A stretch of 64,000 bases of DNA from Pantoea allii (GTDB lineage Bacteria; Pseudomonadota; Gammaproteobacteria; Enterobacterales; Enterobacteriaceae). The translations under genes and the position numbers were made by a program. The DNA is taken from contig NZ_NTMH01000036.1 of the NCBI RefSeq assembly GCF_002307475.1, positions 247,780 to 311,779 of the forward strand, written 5' to 3'. Positions 26,301 to 34,578 of this stretch are shown one piece after another (the stretch's first letter is position 1; every line of letters starts with the position of its first letter). Under the pieces are notes generated by a model. It was not told the origin of the DNA, searched no databases, and was given only the letters and a program-made list of their open reading frames with translations.

Positions 26301-29160
26301 AGGCATCGCCTGCGCTGAGCGCATTGCCGCTGTTTTGCCAGTTGCCCGCCGTCAGAGCCAGTTTATCTGCCTGAATTAATCCCGCGTTATTCAGGTCGTT
26401 GCCGTTAAGCGTCAGCTGCCCTGAGGTCAGAAGCTCGCCGCCCTGGCGGTTATTCATGGTGTCCACATTCAGGTTCAGGCTGCTGGCGCCCTGAATTCTG
26501 CCTGCGTTATTTAACGTAGCGGCCGTGAGCTCAGACTGATTCGCGGCAATCTGCCCACCGTTAGTAAGCTGGTCGTTTGTCAGTTGCAGTGAGCCTGTCG
26601 CCAGCAGTTTGCCATTTGTGAGGTTGGTCAGTTGACCGTTGTCAGAATGAAGCGTGTTGGCGTTGATTTCGCCATCGTTGACAAGACTGTTGCCGCTCAG
26701 GTGCAGTGCACCCTCCGTGCTCAGCAGCCCGCTGTTGCTGAAGTCAGGCAGGTTGAGCGTCAAATCGCCCGCCGTCGCAATACTGCCCTTTTTTAAGTTA
26801 GTCAGATGCTGGCTTAATAACGTCAGATTCTGCGTACCCTGCAACAGACCGCTGTTGGTGATAGCGTCGCTGTTGAGGACCAACTGTGGTGCCGTCAGCG
26901 AACCGCTGTTGTTTACTGATGCGGCTCCCGCCTGCAACTGTTTTTTTGCCACCAGGGCACCGGTGTTTATCAGCGTACCGGCGGCAGTGAGGTTAATATC
27001 CTTACCGCTGCCCGTTCCTGTATTACTCAGGTTTGCGGCGGTGGCCTGTAACTCACCGTTTGCCACCAGAGAACCCTGGTTATTCAGCGCGCCTGACGCG
27101 TTGAGTACAATGCTATCGCCGCTGCTTTTCCCTGCGTGCGTCAGGTCCGTTCCCGCAATTTGCAGTTGTTGCCTTGCCGCCTGCGCTCCCTCCAGCGCGA
27201 TCTGTCCTGCCCGCAGGTCAATGTTTTGCCCCTGTAAATGCGCCGTCGTTCCGGTATGTAAACTGCTGCTTGTTGATGTCAGCGCGCCGTCGGCGTTGAC
27301 GTCACCGTTGATATCAACCTGCTTATTTACCTGAAGCGCAATATCACCCTGACTGGCAGTTGAAGCACCGGCTGCGCTGCTCAGATTGTTGCTACGGATT
27401 GCCAGGCCCGAGCGCCCGGACAGGCTACCATCCTGAAACAGATCGCCCGTTGACAGGGTTAACGCAGCATCACTCAACAAACTGGCGCCCTGCCCATTGC
27501 TTATGCGATCGCGAAAAGTTAAAACGCCGTCGCCCGTTGCCCCAAGCGTACCCAGTTGATCCAGCGAATTGCCGTTCAGGGTCAGTAAACCAGCACTCTG
27601 AAAAGTCCCGCTGTTACGTAAGGCACCACTTTTTATGTCAACACCGCTTCCCTGCAATGTGCCCCTGTTGTCAAAACTGTTGCTGACAGCATTCAACTGT
27701 CCTTTAGCAATGAGCGTCCCGCTGTTTTCCAGCGTGAAGCCATCCAGCGTAATAGCATCACCACTCTGCAAAGTCCCGCCGTTGTTCAGGCTCTGACTTT
27801 TAATCCTGACGTCATTGCCCTGCAGAATGCCCTGGTTTGCGAACTGGTTGCCGACCGCAGTGAACTGCCCCTTAGCTAACAGCCCGCCGGTGTTACTGAC
27901 ACTATAGGCATTCAGAGAAAGGCTATTGCCCGCTGTTAACTGTCCCGCATTATCAAACTGACCGGCCGGGTCCAGGCTTAAGCCGCCGGTGAAGTCTGGC
28001 TGCGCGTTGAACGAGATGTTATTTGTGGCATTGAGCGCACTGCCGCTGTCCAGCGACAGGCTGGTCGCGGCAAGGTTGATGCTGTCACCGGCCATTATCT
28101 TGCCGCCGCTGACTTGCAGGCGATTGCCGCCCTGCAATGAAACGGCACCATCGCTTCCCAGGCTCCCGTTATTCAGACTGATACCGTTTTGTGCGGTTAT
28201 CGTCGCCGGGCCAGACGCTTTGTGTTCGCCGCTCAGCTCAACGCTTTGCGCACTGGCGGTTAACGCCCCGCTGCTGAGGCTGTTATGCACCGCCAGTTTC
28301 CCGTTCGCGTCCAGGGTGATATCGCCCTGTCTGGCGAGTAAGTTACCCAGATTGACGCCAACGCCTTTTTCGCTCGACACCAGATGAATGCGGTTGGCGT
28401 ACATGCCGCCCAGCGCACTGGTATCAACCGCCACGCCGGGTGCAGGGCCTTCTCCGCTAATGGGCGTTACCGATCCATCCTGTCCGACGCGGTTTGCTCC
28501 CAGCGTCACGGTGAGATCTTTGGCGTGGATACCGGCATTAATTTCCGTTGCGCGCGCCACAATCGACACGGCATCGGCTTTACTGCCGTCCAGTCCCTGG
28601 CCCTCGATGGTAATGGTACCTTTACTGACCTCCAGTGCGGCCAGGTTGCCGTTGGCATCAAACTGCGGTTTACCGGTGGTCAGCGTCACGTTCGGCGTAT
28701 TGATAAAGCCACAGCCGTTACAGGTAATGCCGTAGGGGTTAGCCACCATGACATTGGCGGCTTTACCGGCCACTTCGGTATAGCCCTGCAGCTGTGAACG
28801 ATTAGCGCCCACCACTTCGTTGATAATGGCGCGCGCTTCCTGACCGGCTTTGAGGTTGGGGTTATTCTGGATCAGGCCGCCGAGCTGGGTCTGCGTGAGC
28901 TGACCCGTGGCGTTATTGAGGATAAGCCCCTGTTGCCCGACGTTATATTGATCGTACTGGTTATGAGAAATGCCCGCCTGATTCGGCGTCGCAATATTGA
29001 CCACAGGCACGCCATTGCCTGCCGTGTCCATCTTTGTCCCCGGCGTGACCGGTGTGATCTCTGCGGCCATTACTGGCAGCATTGGTTGCACCGCCACCAG
29101 ATAGCAGATGAGATAGCTGAGCGCGCGACGGGCAAGGGAAACAGGCTGACGATCGTCCAT
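17326..29160 (-). CDS. cdiA: CdiA, contact-dependent growth inhibition effector
   Basis: A giant 3944-residue filamentous adhesin/toxin exported by CdiB. Order: signal region (1-33, ending LPVMAA), TPS secretion domain (about 35-300, with NPYGITCNGCGFINT), long FHA-1 beta-helix repeats (about 300-1980), central receptor-binding and YP regions (about 2000-2540), FHA-2 repeats (about 2550-3500), then a pretoxin domain. The junction to the toxin reads AAENNALGS at about residue 3707, a variant of the usual VENN. The last 235 residues are the CdiA-CT. Its C-terminal part has a PD-(D/E)XK pattern, Asp3874 (VRVDIM) and Glu3888-Cys-Lys3890 (IECKSS), and ends with GFEGGTKIPPTQVIIIRP, so it is probably a DNase or RNase. 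GAGGAA 6 nt before the ATG. The CT-coding end is AT-richer than the rest. Confidence 0.95.
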   Translation of the reverse strand: MDDRQPVSLARRALSYLICYLVAVQPMLPVMAAEITPVTPGTKMDTAGNGVPVVNIATPNQAGISHNQYDQYNVGQQGLILNNATGQLTQTQLGGLIQNNPNLKAGQEARAIINEVVGANRSQLQGYTEVAGKAANVMVANPYGITCNGCGFINTPNVTLTTGKPQFDANGNLAALEVSKGTITIEGQGLDGSKADAVSIVARATEINAGIHAKDLTVTLGANRVGQDGSVTPISGEGPAPGVAVDTSALGGMYANRIHLVSSEKGVGVNLGNLLARQGDITLDANGKLAVHNSLSSGALTASAQSVELSGEHKASGPATITAQNGISLNNGSLGSDGAVSLQGGNRLQVSGGKIMAGDSINLAATSLSLDSGSALNATNNISFNAQPDFTGGLSLDPAGQFDNAGQLTAGNSLSLNAYSVSNTGGLLAKGQFTAVGNQFANQGILQGNDVRIKSQSLNNGGTLQSGDAITLDGFTLENSGTLIAKGQLNAVSNSFDNRGTLQGSGVDIKSGALRNSGTFQSAGLLTLNGNSLDQLGTLGATGDGVLTFRDRISNGQGASLLSDAALTLSTGDLFQDGSLSGRSGLAIRSNNLSSAAGASTASQGDIALQVNKQVDINGDVNADGALTSTSSSLHTGTTAHLQGQNIDLRAGQIALEGAQAARQQLQIAGTDLTHAGKSSGDSIVLNASGALNNQGSLVANGELQATAANLSNTGTGSGKDINLTAAGTLINTGALVAKKQLQAGAASVNNSGSLTAPQLVLNSDAITNSGLLQGTQNLTLLSQHLTNLKKGSIATAGDLTLNLPDFSNSGLLSTEGALHLSGNSLVNDGEINANTLHSDNGQLTNLTNGKLLATGSLQLTNDQLTNGGQIAANQSELTAATLNNAGRIQGASSLNLNVDTMNNRQGGELLTSGQLTLNGNDLNNAGLIQADKLALTAGNWQNSGNALSAGDASLKAKTLTNSGKILGQQSVTLQGDTTDNSGWLVAKVLAFQGDLINSGLIQGDTALSLKGSSLSNQTAGQLQTAGRADITASSLDNQGQLQGDNLAVTAQRWQNSGSAQATKNITASVAGELNNGGTLTAQQAMNLQAGKVTNAGTLAADQLTVQAPLLSNAGLLQGNSALAITSDQMANLANGRLVSGSGLSLAPVQLVNDGLLQVAGTFSVNGGDFTNNGQVNADALNTALTGTLNNGVNGKLLARQLAQVQAQSLTNAGIVAGQQLQITGDTLQNQGLLQGDNALTAGFRQLDNLAGGQLITGGVLTLQGTDARNAGTWQGSQLSYRFGTLKNTGTVNGTGTLDGQTTGLLDNSGNLITGGNASLNAGSLLNSGKIMASGLTLRAGSLSNSGLWQGTISLDALSTGDLSQSSAGRALSGGDLLLGAATLSTAGTLQGGNAQITAGSWQNQGSLLSTGDLTAAIDNDLNNGGSLLSQGSAQLSAQHLVNTGSVLAEKAMTLSGGSLNNSGAIQGDTLSVTPARVTNQGNLIGLKSLTLGPAPQRFRMLLAQSAPTRELVNNAGGQLLTQGALTITADNVTNNGSWQGQQILLNAAKLANGGAIQSADGLQLTLSDRLDAAAGSKISANGTAALQALTLANQGQWVAKNLTLKGDTLNNNGEITGADSLTVQLNGALTQQQDKNLLSAGKISLQSASLNNLGRIQGSDLQINTGVLDNAGRLQGDNNLLLSAAGHLTNAANGTLVSQNALTLTTPDLYNYGLIQGASGTVNATNSATNNGRLLAGGALTFTTPQLVNNGWLQAGQLTLNASGLTNNGTLLADQQGTLNGTYFQNQGMAQGGNLAVNYQNLSNSGTVLGTGQLNVNAAQVNLAGSGGLFSGGGLTLVSNGFDQFGQVVALGDAVLNLANSFVSHNTLAAGNRLTLNSNGSLENQSTMQGQGVTLNAGGDLTNNGQITTGGADSSLTGNRIAMNGAGTLQGGGNVTLNSRSDVTLDGFTGTLGNLTISTPGSLVNTALLYAGQNLYLFANSIRNQRGDILAGNSLWMQRDGAGNANGEVINTSGTIETQGGDITIRTGNLLNQRDGLRVDQSTQKTSGLPKEVGQASFSYYLGQLPTDEIGYYTKTIRHGGSEGKGNGSETTYIYSAPNLKGAVKRFLTETTTLTANADGGIARISSGNNLDVFAGQANNLASFILANGAITLSGNTLNNQSWFNGVQKTYLTYKYNGPIGSEALPKYSSYCGCMSGSEISKVVYNLSSAPEQETTLSGEALRSVIQAGGNISANFSGNISNTALTPNAGRTGNTLSAPHLQGLSALSGVGTQQRQQIGGTDKVAVNSPQWRDQLQGALQQVNGNSSLDSSAPDKASLVTHASDSFGRADLSQSGRLISDPSVSTANLRSYKPASVDTSAYPIPSGDNGYFVFGNSKSPYLITLNPKLNGLGQLDNSLFGDLNALLGRQPGQAPQESRQLYTDKTTFLGSSYLLDRLSLKPNYDYRFLGDAAFDTRYVSNVVLNQTGSRYLNGIGSELDQMRYLMDNAASAQRALGLQFGVSLSAQQVASLDKSMVWWEATTINGETVMVPKVYLSSKDVEMHDGSVIAGNNVALSGGDITNSGSTITAKNNLSVNSQNSINNLNAGMLYAGENLQLTAINNINNVSSNISGKKVSLESINGDINNTTSTTLWQSNIPGDKKNITSASQTFIGPSATIASLDSLSLKSGHDINIIGANLNAGGDLLVNAWHDIAIKGEQVTSAFDYQNSGNQNVTNTASQISAGHNLAIQSGHDLNVTASNLNVANDALLAAGNDLNLNSAVNSQSNRRGNQESHSTSLDRTSVSSGGNLSLAAGQDINSQAAAIAATGNAALKAGRDINLNAEATGSGYSERSDKKTVISETVRQQGTEIASGGSTSLAAGRDINTEATDVTAKQDIALQAGRDVNLNTATESDYYYKEETKTKKGFLSKKTTHTIQEDSATNEKGTLLSGNNVSVKAGNDLLVKGSQVVGDANVVLDAGNNVDIAAATNTDSTWRFSETKKSGLMGTGGIGISIGSSKSLQEMRDKGTTQSQSISTVGSTKGNVSITAGKQLQVNGADLVAGGNMALQGDSVTVTPGHDLRTHDERTEQRTSGLTLALSGAVAEAVNSAVAAAQSAKQQSDGRLAALQATKAVLSGVQANQASQLAQVQGDPNNGIGISISLSTQQSKSEQHQQSDTVNGSTINAGRNLSINATGKGQGPDSGNLVISGSQLKAGGDTTLQAANDITLTGAANTQQTTGKNSSSGGGIGVSFGVGAGSAGLSVFASVNGAKGNEKGNGTVWSETTLDSGGKVAISSGRDTTLSGAQVNGNSVKADVGRDLTITSLQDSDKYDSKQSSFGAGGSFTFGSMTGSGYINASQDKMHSNFDSVKEQSGLYAGNGGFDVTVGNHTQLNGAVIASQADADKNRLDTGTLGFTDLRNEADYKTEHQGIGMSSGASLGGQFAGNMANTMLAGAGDKGHAEGTTQSAVANGTIVVRDQANQKQDTATLSRDTAHANDSISPIFNKEKEQQRLQTAQMIGEIGSQVADIARTQGEIGALKEAQKVKGPAPEGASEKVRNAYIESLKATPKYKKAIADSGTGSSLQQGIQAATAAVQGLAGGDFKAALAGASAPYLAELIHKNTTTTGPDGKEVVNTAANLMAHAVVGAVIAQAQGNSALSGASGAALGEFIAQEMYPGIARKDLSEEQKQTISALGTLAAGLAGGLANGSASGAIAGAQAGKNAAENNALGSIDSYLFGDKNEEHEKEMGDRPIHVFTLTPGLEPKRDEQGHPLTYAFGVAVPIKTDSLPAGYSPTSSGQIVGPKGGVYTSTGKSDSNGNTIYSNSGGYYVFDGKTKASVESPNASNQIRNNYEQGKSFEDEMYNKYSKGQRESAREITIKTGSGTNVRVDIMTRDGNGGLSCIECKSSSTAPLTQNQKIGYPDLEKNGGIIVGAGKPGFEGGTKIPPTQVIIIRPESKRE

Positions 29161-29175
29161 AATCAGTTCCTCTTT

Positions 29176-30840
29176 TTAGAAAACCAGCCCGACGCGGGCG
29201 TAGATGCTGACGTGATCCGGCTGTAAATAACCGGGATAGCTGAGCGGAATGCCGACGGTATACTGGGTGTAAAAATGTTGATTGCGGGTGCCAAGTCCCA
29301 CGGCACCGCCCCAGAGCGTGCCGGTAAACTGTTGGTTTTGCGGATCGCTTCTCAGCCAGCCGCCGTCCACCGCAGCCAGTGCCGTGACGTCACCCAACCC
29401 CGGCAAGGTGAACAGGCTGTAATCCAGCTCATTACGTAAATAGCCGCCGACATCGCCCGACAGGTATTGCTCTTTAAAACCGCGCACTGAACTGTCACCG
29501 CCCAGCGTAAGTCGTTCACTGCCGTAAAGCGTGTCGGGCGACCACTGTCCGTACAGGCTGCTTAGCCACCACAGTTTGTTGGTCAGAGGTTTTTGATAGC
29601 TGGCGCTGATGCTCCACTTACGAAACTCTGCTTTCGGCAGGTTACCGTTTTTGCCTTCATCGCTTTCGGCATCAAACCACGGCATGCCGCGGCTAAACGA
29701 CGGGTTAAGCGTGGCAACGCCACCAGCAATTTTCTGGGTATGGTTCAGGCCAAACTGCAGGCTGGATAATTTGCGGCTGCTGCTCACTAACGGCGCATCA
29801 TTAAGGTAGTTGTGGCTGGAATAGTGATTCAGCCCAATCTGCACGCCGGTTTTGATATCGCCATTGCGGAACAGTACCCATGAGCCGTTGAGGCGATGCG
29901 CAATGTTGTCGCCGTTGCTGAACCATGTGAAATCGTTATTGATAAAATGGCTGTGGTAGTTGCTCCAGCTGTAGCTGTAATCCAGCAGGCCATAGCCATA
30001 AGGCACGCTGACGCCGGCCTGCAGGTTTTGCGCATCGCGCCAGTGGCTGAACGCGCTGCTGCGTCCGCCGCTGACAAACCAGCGGTCCGCCAGCCCCAGC
30101 AGGTTATTGCCGGTCAGTGACGCGTTAAGCTGGCCCACGCCGGTGCTGCGCTGTCCGCTGTTATCGAAACCCAACGTTGCGCTGAGGGGAAATTCAGGTT
30201 TTGCTGTGAGATTAACGATGGAATAACCCGGTTTAGGTGATGGCTGAATTTCAATCTGCACGGGCACCGTTCGTACGCGGTTAATCTGCTCCATGCCCTG
30301 CTCAATATCGCGCAGGTTAAGGATTTTGCCTTCCAGCCCCGGAAAGACCATGCGCAACAGGCGTGGATGTTTATCGTCCAGAATGATGGTATCCAGTTTG
30401 CCTTCCAGCACGGGAATAATAAGCTGGCCGGAAGTCAGGTCCTGTTCTGTTAAAAAGGCGCGGCTGGTAATATAGCCTCTTTGCATATACCAGTCGGATA
30501 TGGCATGTACCAGGTTATTAATTTGCGTTAAGTTCAGGCAACGATTGACGTAAGCAGACGTCAGCGACTGTTGCTGGCTGGCGGAAAGGAGCGTGGCGTT
30601 GCGAATGACGATCTGGTGAACGGTAAAGCAGCGGCCTGCCGCATCAGAATCGGGTGCCGGTGCAATATGAGGCGACATCGCCTGCCAGAGTGCATCGCGC
30701 TGCTGCTGATCCTGTTGCAGGCGTTGCTGCTGCTGAGTCTGAATAAAATCGCGATCGCCCGGCGTCAGTGGTGCAGCCAGTGCACCTGCCGTGATGAGCA
30801 CCGCGCTCAACGCCAGCCACTTCCCTGTTTTTATTCTCAT
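29176..30840 (-). CDS. cdiB: CdiB, outer-membrane two-partner secretion transporter
   Basis: Omp85-superfamily pore of 554 residues that exports CdiA. Signal peptide MRIKTGKWLALSAVLITAGALA is followed by a Gln-rich N-terminal helix (TQQQQRLQQDQQQRDALWQA) that plugs the barrel, POTRA domains (about 75-215) and a 16-stranded barrel. The conserved loop-6 motif is seen as SVRGFKEQYLSGDVGGYLRN. The C-terminal residue is Phe (RVGLVF), as expected for Bam-dependent insertion. The open frame extends 20 codons further upstream, but the start shown gives a proper signal peptide. First gene of cdiBAI, 15 bp before cdiA. Confidence 0.95.
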   Translation of the reverse strand: MRIKTGKWLALSAVLITAGALAAPLTPGDRDFIQTQQQQRLQQDQQQRDALWQAMSPHIAPAPDSDAAGRCFTVHQIVIRNATLLSASQQQSLTSAYVNRCLNLTQINNLVHAISDWYMQRGYITSRAFLTEQDLTSGQLIIPVLEGKLDTIILDDKHPRLLRMVFPGLEGKILNLRDIEQGMEQINRVRTVPVQIEIQPSPKPGYSIVNLTAKPEFPLSATLGFDNSGQRSTGVGQLNASLTGNNLLGLADRWFVSGGRSSAFSHWRDAQNLQAGVSVPYGYGLLDYSYSWSNYHSHFINNDFTWFSNGDNIAHRLNGSWVLFRNGDIKTGVQIGLNHYSSHNYLNDAPLVSSSRKLSSLQFGLNHTQKIAGGVATLNPSFSRGMPWFDAESDEGKNGNLPKAEFRKWSISASYQKPLTNKLWWLSSLYGQWSPDTLYGSERLTLGGDSSVRGFKEQYLSGDVGGYLRNELDYSLFTLPGLGDVTALAAVDGGWLRSDPQNQQFTGTLWGGAVGLGTRNQHFYTQYTVGIPLSYPGYLQPDHVSIYARVGLVF

Positions 30841-31245
30841 AGGTACGCCCAATGAAAAGAAATGTAAGTTTTTTGTAAAGCAGCGAAAGCATAATATCAC
30901 CTAAACTATTAGAAAATTCCGGATAAACTGAAAAGACGACAGGTTTTTAAATATTTAATTTAAAGGACGAATCATATTTACCTTAAGACAAATACCCTCA
31001 GAAAAATATTCCCCTAACTAAAATGCAGCCCTCCCTGGTATTCCCCAATAAAAATAAACATGAAATTTACAGGCAGCCTCTGCCTGAGATGCATTGATGT
31101 AAATACATTTATTTATGTTTTCTGCTTGAAATATCGAGTGATTACTGGCTAAAAATGCGTCAGAACGTAAAGGGATGCGTTGAATTTAAAAGGGCGGGAG
31201 AGAGAAATCTGACTAAAAATTTGAGTGACAGCCAAATAAAATAAA
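30841..31245. other. Intergenic region upstream of cdiB
   Basis: About 400 bp of AT-rich sequence between the dhaM terminator and cdiB. It must hold the cdiBAI promoter; no ORF, repeat or recognised operator is visible. Confidence 0.5.
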
Positions 31246-31269
31246 GCCCCTGAGTCACGCATCAGAGGC
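31246..31269 (-). terminator. Terminator after dhaKLM
   Basis: An 8-bp stem with one G-T pair (GCCTCTGA / TCAGGGGC on the minus strand) and an 8-nt loop, followed by a T-rich stretch (TTTATTTTATTTGG), 15 bp past the dhaM stop. Confidence 0.65.
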
Positions 31270-31283
31270 AAATAAAAACCGAG

Positions 31284-32708
31284 CTATAAGCTGCTCACGC
31301 GCGGTCCGTCGGCATCAATCATTAGCCTGTCCCCCGGCTGAATAATATCCAGTACTGCGCCCTGCTGGCAGATAAAAGCGATCCCGGCCTGCTGAGCAAT
31401 AATCGCAGCATGAGAAAGCGCACTGCCTTCCCGCAAACAAATGCCTTTTACCTGTCGCGCATCCAGACTGACGACCGCAGAAGGAAAGATGTTGTCGGCA
31501 ACAATAATCGCCGGGATGTCTGGAGTCGGCATCCTGATGTCACTGCCTTTCAGATGGCAAAGGCTACGATACAGGATGTCTTCGATATCAATAAAACGCG
31601 CTTGCAGGTAGGCATCGTCCAGTTGCTGGTATTGCTCGCTCAGTTCCATAAGCACCTGATACCAAGCAGATTCCGCGCAACACTGGTCGTTGCGAATGAC
31701 CTCACAGGCAGCGTCAAACAGGTCGTCATCGTCCAGCAACGTATGGTGGCCTGAGAAAATAGCGGCCACCGAAGAACCATATTTTTTCTCTGCCAGTGTA
31801 GCCAGCGCATTCAGGTCGCTGAGCGTAGCCGCGATTGCCTGTTGCAGCCGCCGATGCTCATCTCCGACATCGCTGCAGTGATACCTGGCAGGCTGCGCCA
31901 GCGGCAAGGGATAAAACACCGCCTTACCCTCGATCTTTTCGATGGCGGAGGCCGATGTTTTTAGTAACATCGACTCGGAATGCTCGCCAAAGTTTTCCGC
32001 CGCAAGGGATGCAAACGCCGCCAGGGCGCGTTCGGCATCGGGCCCACTCGCCGACAAGGTGACGGCATCATTACAGCGCACCTGCAGCAAGGCGATTTGA
32101 TTGATACTGTCTGGTTTAACACACTGGCCCTGCTTCTCTAATACAAGTTCCGCGTTGAGTCCTGCCAGGGCAGCAACCAGCCGTGAGGCAGGACGAACGT
32201 GCAGGCCATGATGATTCTTGATGATGACCGTTACCGAACGGGCATCCGGATCGCGATCCGTTGTGGTCAGTGTGGTGGTGTGCACGGCAGGGATTATGCC
32301 CAACTGGGCCTGCTTAGCCTCCAGCGCATGCATGGCAACCTCAATAACCTTGTCGATGTCGGCACCTGCGGCAGCACTGACGGTCGCGGCCAGTGTGCCC
32401 TCCACCAGCGGTGCCGCACACAGGCGCACTTTGGCAGCGATGGCAGGATCGAGCAGATCAAGTGCCGTTTCAGCACTTAACAGAGCACTTCCCATATCCA
32501 TCATCACCAGAACATGATCGGTATCCGCCGCCACAGACTCAATGGCCTCCATGACTTTCAGCGGATCCGTGCCGATGGGATGATCAGGATCGTCAATGCC
32601 GGCGGCGACGGCCAGCTTGCACTTATCGCCGGTTAACATTTGCCGGGCCAGCATTTCTACGCCTTCCCCCAACATCGCACTGTGGGACACGATCACCAGG
32701 TTTACCAT
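31284..32708 (-). CDS. dhaM: DhaM, PTS phosphotransfer subunit of dihydroxyacetone kinase
   Basis: Multidomain phosphocarrier of 474 residues that passes phosphate from the PTS to ADP bound on DhaL. Domain 1 (1-135) is EIIA-mannose-like with phospho-His9 in VIVSHSAML. Domain 2 (about 155-245) is HPr-like with His170 in HGLHVRPASR. Domain 3 (about 255-474) resembles the N-terminal part of enzyme I, with its His in SALSHAAIIAQ (about 430). This is the three-domain E. coli type. The open frame continues into dhaL, but AAGGAG lies 6 bases before the ATG shown. Last gene of dhaKLM. Confidence 0.95.
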   Translation of the reverse strand: MVNLVIVSHSAMLGEGVEMLARQMLTGDKCKLAVAAGIDDPDHPIGTDPLKVMEAIESVAADTDHVLVMMDMGSALLSAETALDLLDPAIAAKVRLCAAPLVEGTLAATVSAAAGADIDKVIEVAMHALEAKQAQLGIIPAVHTTTLTTTDRDPDARSVTVIIKNHHGLHVRPASRLVAALAGLNAELVLEKQGQCVKPDSINQIALLQVRCNDAVTLSASGPDAERALAAFASLAAENFGEHSESMLLKTSASAIEKIEGKAVFYPLPLAQPARYHCSDVGDEHRRLQQAIAATLSDLNALATLAEKKYGSSVAAIFSGHHTLLDDDDLFDAACEVIRNDQCCAESAWYQVLMELSEQYQQLDDAYLQARFIDIEDILYRSLCHLKGSDIRMPTPDIPAIIVADNIFPSAVVSLDARQVKGICLREGSALSHAAIIAQQAGIAFICQQGAVLDIIQPGDRLMIDADGPRVSSL

Positions 32709-32718
32709 TCGCTTCTCC

Positions 32719-33351
32719 TTACTCCCGGGCGGCGGCGGCCAGCATTTGCACCATGAACATGACCGAGGTTGCCCCAGGGTCCTGATGACCAATACTGCGC
32801 TCGCCCAGATAACTGGCGCGCCCTTTACGGGCCTGCATCGTAATGGTGGACTGGGCGGCTGACTCTGCCTGTTCGCAGGCGGCATCCAGTGCTGCACTCA
32901 GCGACACATTCTGCTCACTGGACTGACGCAGTGACTCCACCACGGCGAGCCAGACGTCACACATGGTTTTATCACCCGGCTCAGCTTTGCCGCGGTTGAT
33001 CACCCCTTCTGCGCCCTCACGTATCATCTGATACAGTTCTTCCAGCGTCAGGCTCTGATGCGCCTGGGTAACCTGAGCCGCACGAATAAAGAACGTACCA
33101 AACAGCGGCCCGCTGGCTCCTCCTACGTTTGAGAGCAGCGTCATACCGGTATTTTTGAGAATAAAACCGATGTCTTTATCTTCAATAGAAGGCAGTTTCT
33201 CAACAACCTTGCTGAAGCCACGATGCATATTTAAGCCGTGATCGGCATCGCCGATTTCGCGATCCAGGCCGGTAAGAAAATCACTTTCGCGGGTAAAAAC
33301 CTCGCCACAACGGTAAAGCCAACGCACAATTTGGGAGCGGGTAAGTGACAT
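32719..33351 (-). CDS. dhaL: DhaL, ADP-binding subunit of dihydroxyacetone kinase
   Basis: A 210-residue helical-barrel subunit that holds ADP/ATP and two Mg ions and transfers phosphate to dihydroxyacetone bound to DhaK. The metal-binding aspartates are Asp30, Asp35 and Asp37 in GLDREIGDADHGLNM. NVGGASGPLFGTFF and RKGRASYLGERSIGHQDPGA are conserved family segments. It lies 10 bp after dhaK and 10 bp before dhaM. Confidence 0.97.
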   Translation of the reverse strand: MSLTRSQIVRWLYRCGEVFTRESDFLTGLDREIGDADHGLNMHRGFSKVVEKLPSIEDKDIGFILKNTGMTLLSNVGGASGPLFGTFFIRAAQVTQAHQSLTLEELYQMIREGAEGVINRGKAEPGDKTMCDVWLAVVESLRQSSEQNVSLSAALDAACEQAESAAQSTITMQARKGRASYLGERSIGHQDPGATSVMFMVQMLAAAARE

Positions 33352-33361
33352 GTCGAACTCC

Positions 33362-34432
33362 TTAATGGCCCCAGTTCAGGGCAGGTGTATGAACCGGCGC
33401 ATCCCACAGCGCCAGAGAATCATCATCCACACTCAGCAGCGTGATGGAAAAGCCCACCATATCCAGTGACGTGCAGTAACTGCCCACCAGGCTCCGTGCG
33501 AGAGTGATGCCATGTTCTTCACAGCGTTGCGCCAGGCGGTTATAAACACCATATAGTTCTGACAGCGGCGTCGCGCCCAGGTTATTGACCAGCGCAATGA
33601 CGTTGTCGCCGCGCGTCAAGGCCTGCTTACTTTGCTGCACCTCTTGCCAGGCGCCGGCGTTTAAATCCCAGTGACGCAATGTGCGGCTGTAGGTGCCATT
33701 CTCCAGCAAAGTTTCGAACATCTCATCGACGGTGTTATCCAGCGAAGTAAAGGTGCGGCGATCGATACCGGGTTCACCATGAATCCCCACACCAAACTCC
33801 ATTTCATTATCCTGGAGTTCAAACGAGCGTTTTCCTGCGGCAGGCACGGTGCAGGCACCCAGTGCGATGCCAATGGAATGACCACAATTGTTGAGTTTTC
33901 TCCCCAGCGCAGCGCAGGCCTCAAGTGAATCGCCTCGCTCTGCGGCGGCCCCCACCAGTTTTTCAATCAGCACGGTGTTCGCTACGCCACGCCGTCCCGC
34001 CGTATACAGGCTGTCTTTGACGGCAACGTCATCATCCACAACGATCGTCGTCACTTTTACGCCACTTTCATGCAGTAACTCGGTTGCCGTTTCAAAGTTG
34101 AGGATGTCGCCAGTGTAATTTTTGATAATCATCAGCACGCCTTCACCGCCGTCAATCTTCATGGCGCACTCAAACATTTTGTCTGGCGTGGGCGAGGTAA
34201 AGATTTCGCCGGGACAGGCACCGGACAGCATGCCATGGCCAATAAAACCACAGTGCATTGGTTCATGACCGCTGCCGCCGCCGGAAAGCAGCGCAACCTT
34301 GCCTGCCACAGGCGCATCGGCTCGCGTCATACATACCGGGTCCTGATGAAGCGTCAGTTCAGGATGGGCCAGCGCCAATCCTGCAAGTTGTTCACTCAAT
34401 ACATCTTCCACTCGGTTAATCAGCTTTTTCAT
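33362..34432 (-). CDS. dhaK: DhaK, dihydroxyacetone-binding kinase subunit
   Basis: A 356-residue subunit that binds dihydroxyacetone covalently through a hemiaminal with His218, seen in GVGIHGEPGIDRR. The N-terminal GGGSGHEPMHCGFIGHGMLS loop forms the substrate pocket. First gene of dhaKLM, divergent from gldA across a 589-bp control region. DhaK also inhibits DhaR in E. coli while DhaL activates it, and the same circuit is likely here because dhaR is two genes away. Confidence 0.97.
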   Translation of the reverse strand: MKKLINRVEDVLSEQLAGLALAHPELTLHQDPVCMTRADAPVAGKVALLSGGGSGHEPMHCGFIGHGMLSGACPGEIFTSPTPDKMFECAMKIDGGEGVLMIIKNYTGDILNFETATELLHESGVKVTTIVVDDDVAVKDSLYTAGRRGVANTVLIEKLVGAAAERGDSLEACAALGRKLNNCGHSIGIALGACTVPAAGKRSFELQDNEMEFGVGIHGEPGIDRRTFTSLDNTVDEMFETLLENGTYSRTLRHWDLNAGAWQEVQQSKQALTRGDNVIALVNNLGATPLSELYGVYNRLAQRCEEHGITLARSLVGSYCTSLDMVGFSITLLSVDDDSLALWDAPVHTPALNWGH

Positions 34433-34578
34433 TATTCATGCTCCGTCGGAGGCGGTGTGCTGTCGTCTGTGCCTGAGGCAAAGACAACCCGATTGTTGGG
34501 AAATCCTGACGGCGGGAGGCCGCTCGTCGATGCACTGATTCTCAGGGAGTTCAGGATAAAAAAAATGTCAGCCAGAAG

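Noticed and set aside
17326..29160. Fragmentation or frameshift in the giant cdiA gene
   Set aside because: The frame is open for all 3944 codons and domain order is normal.
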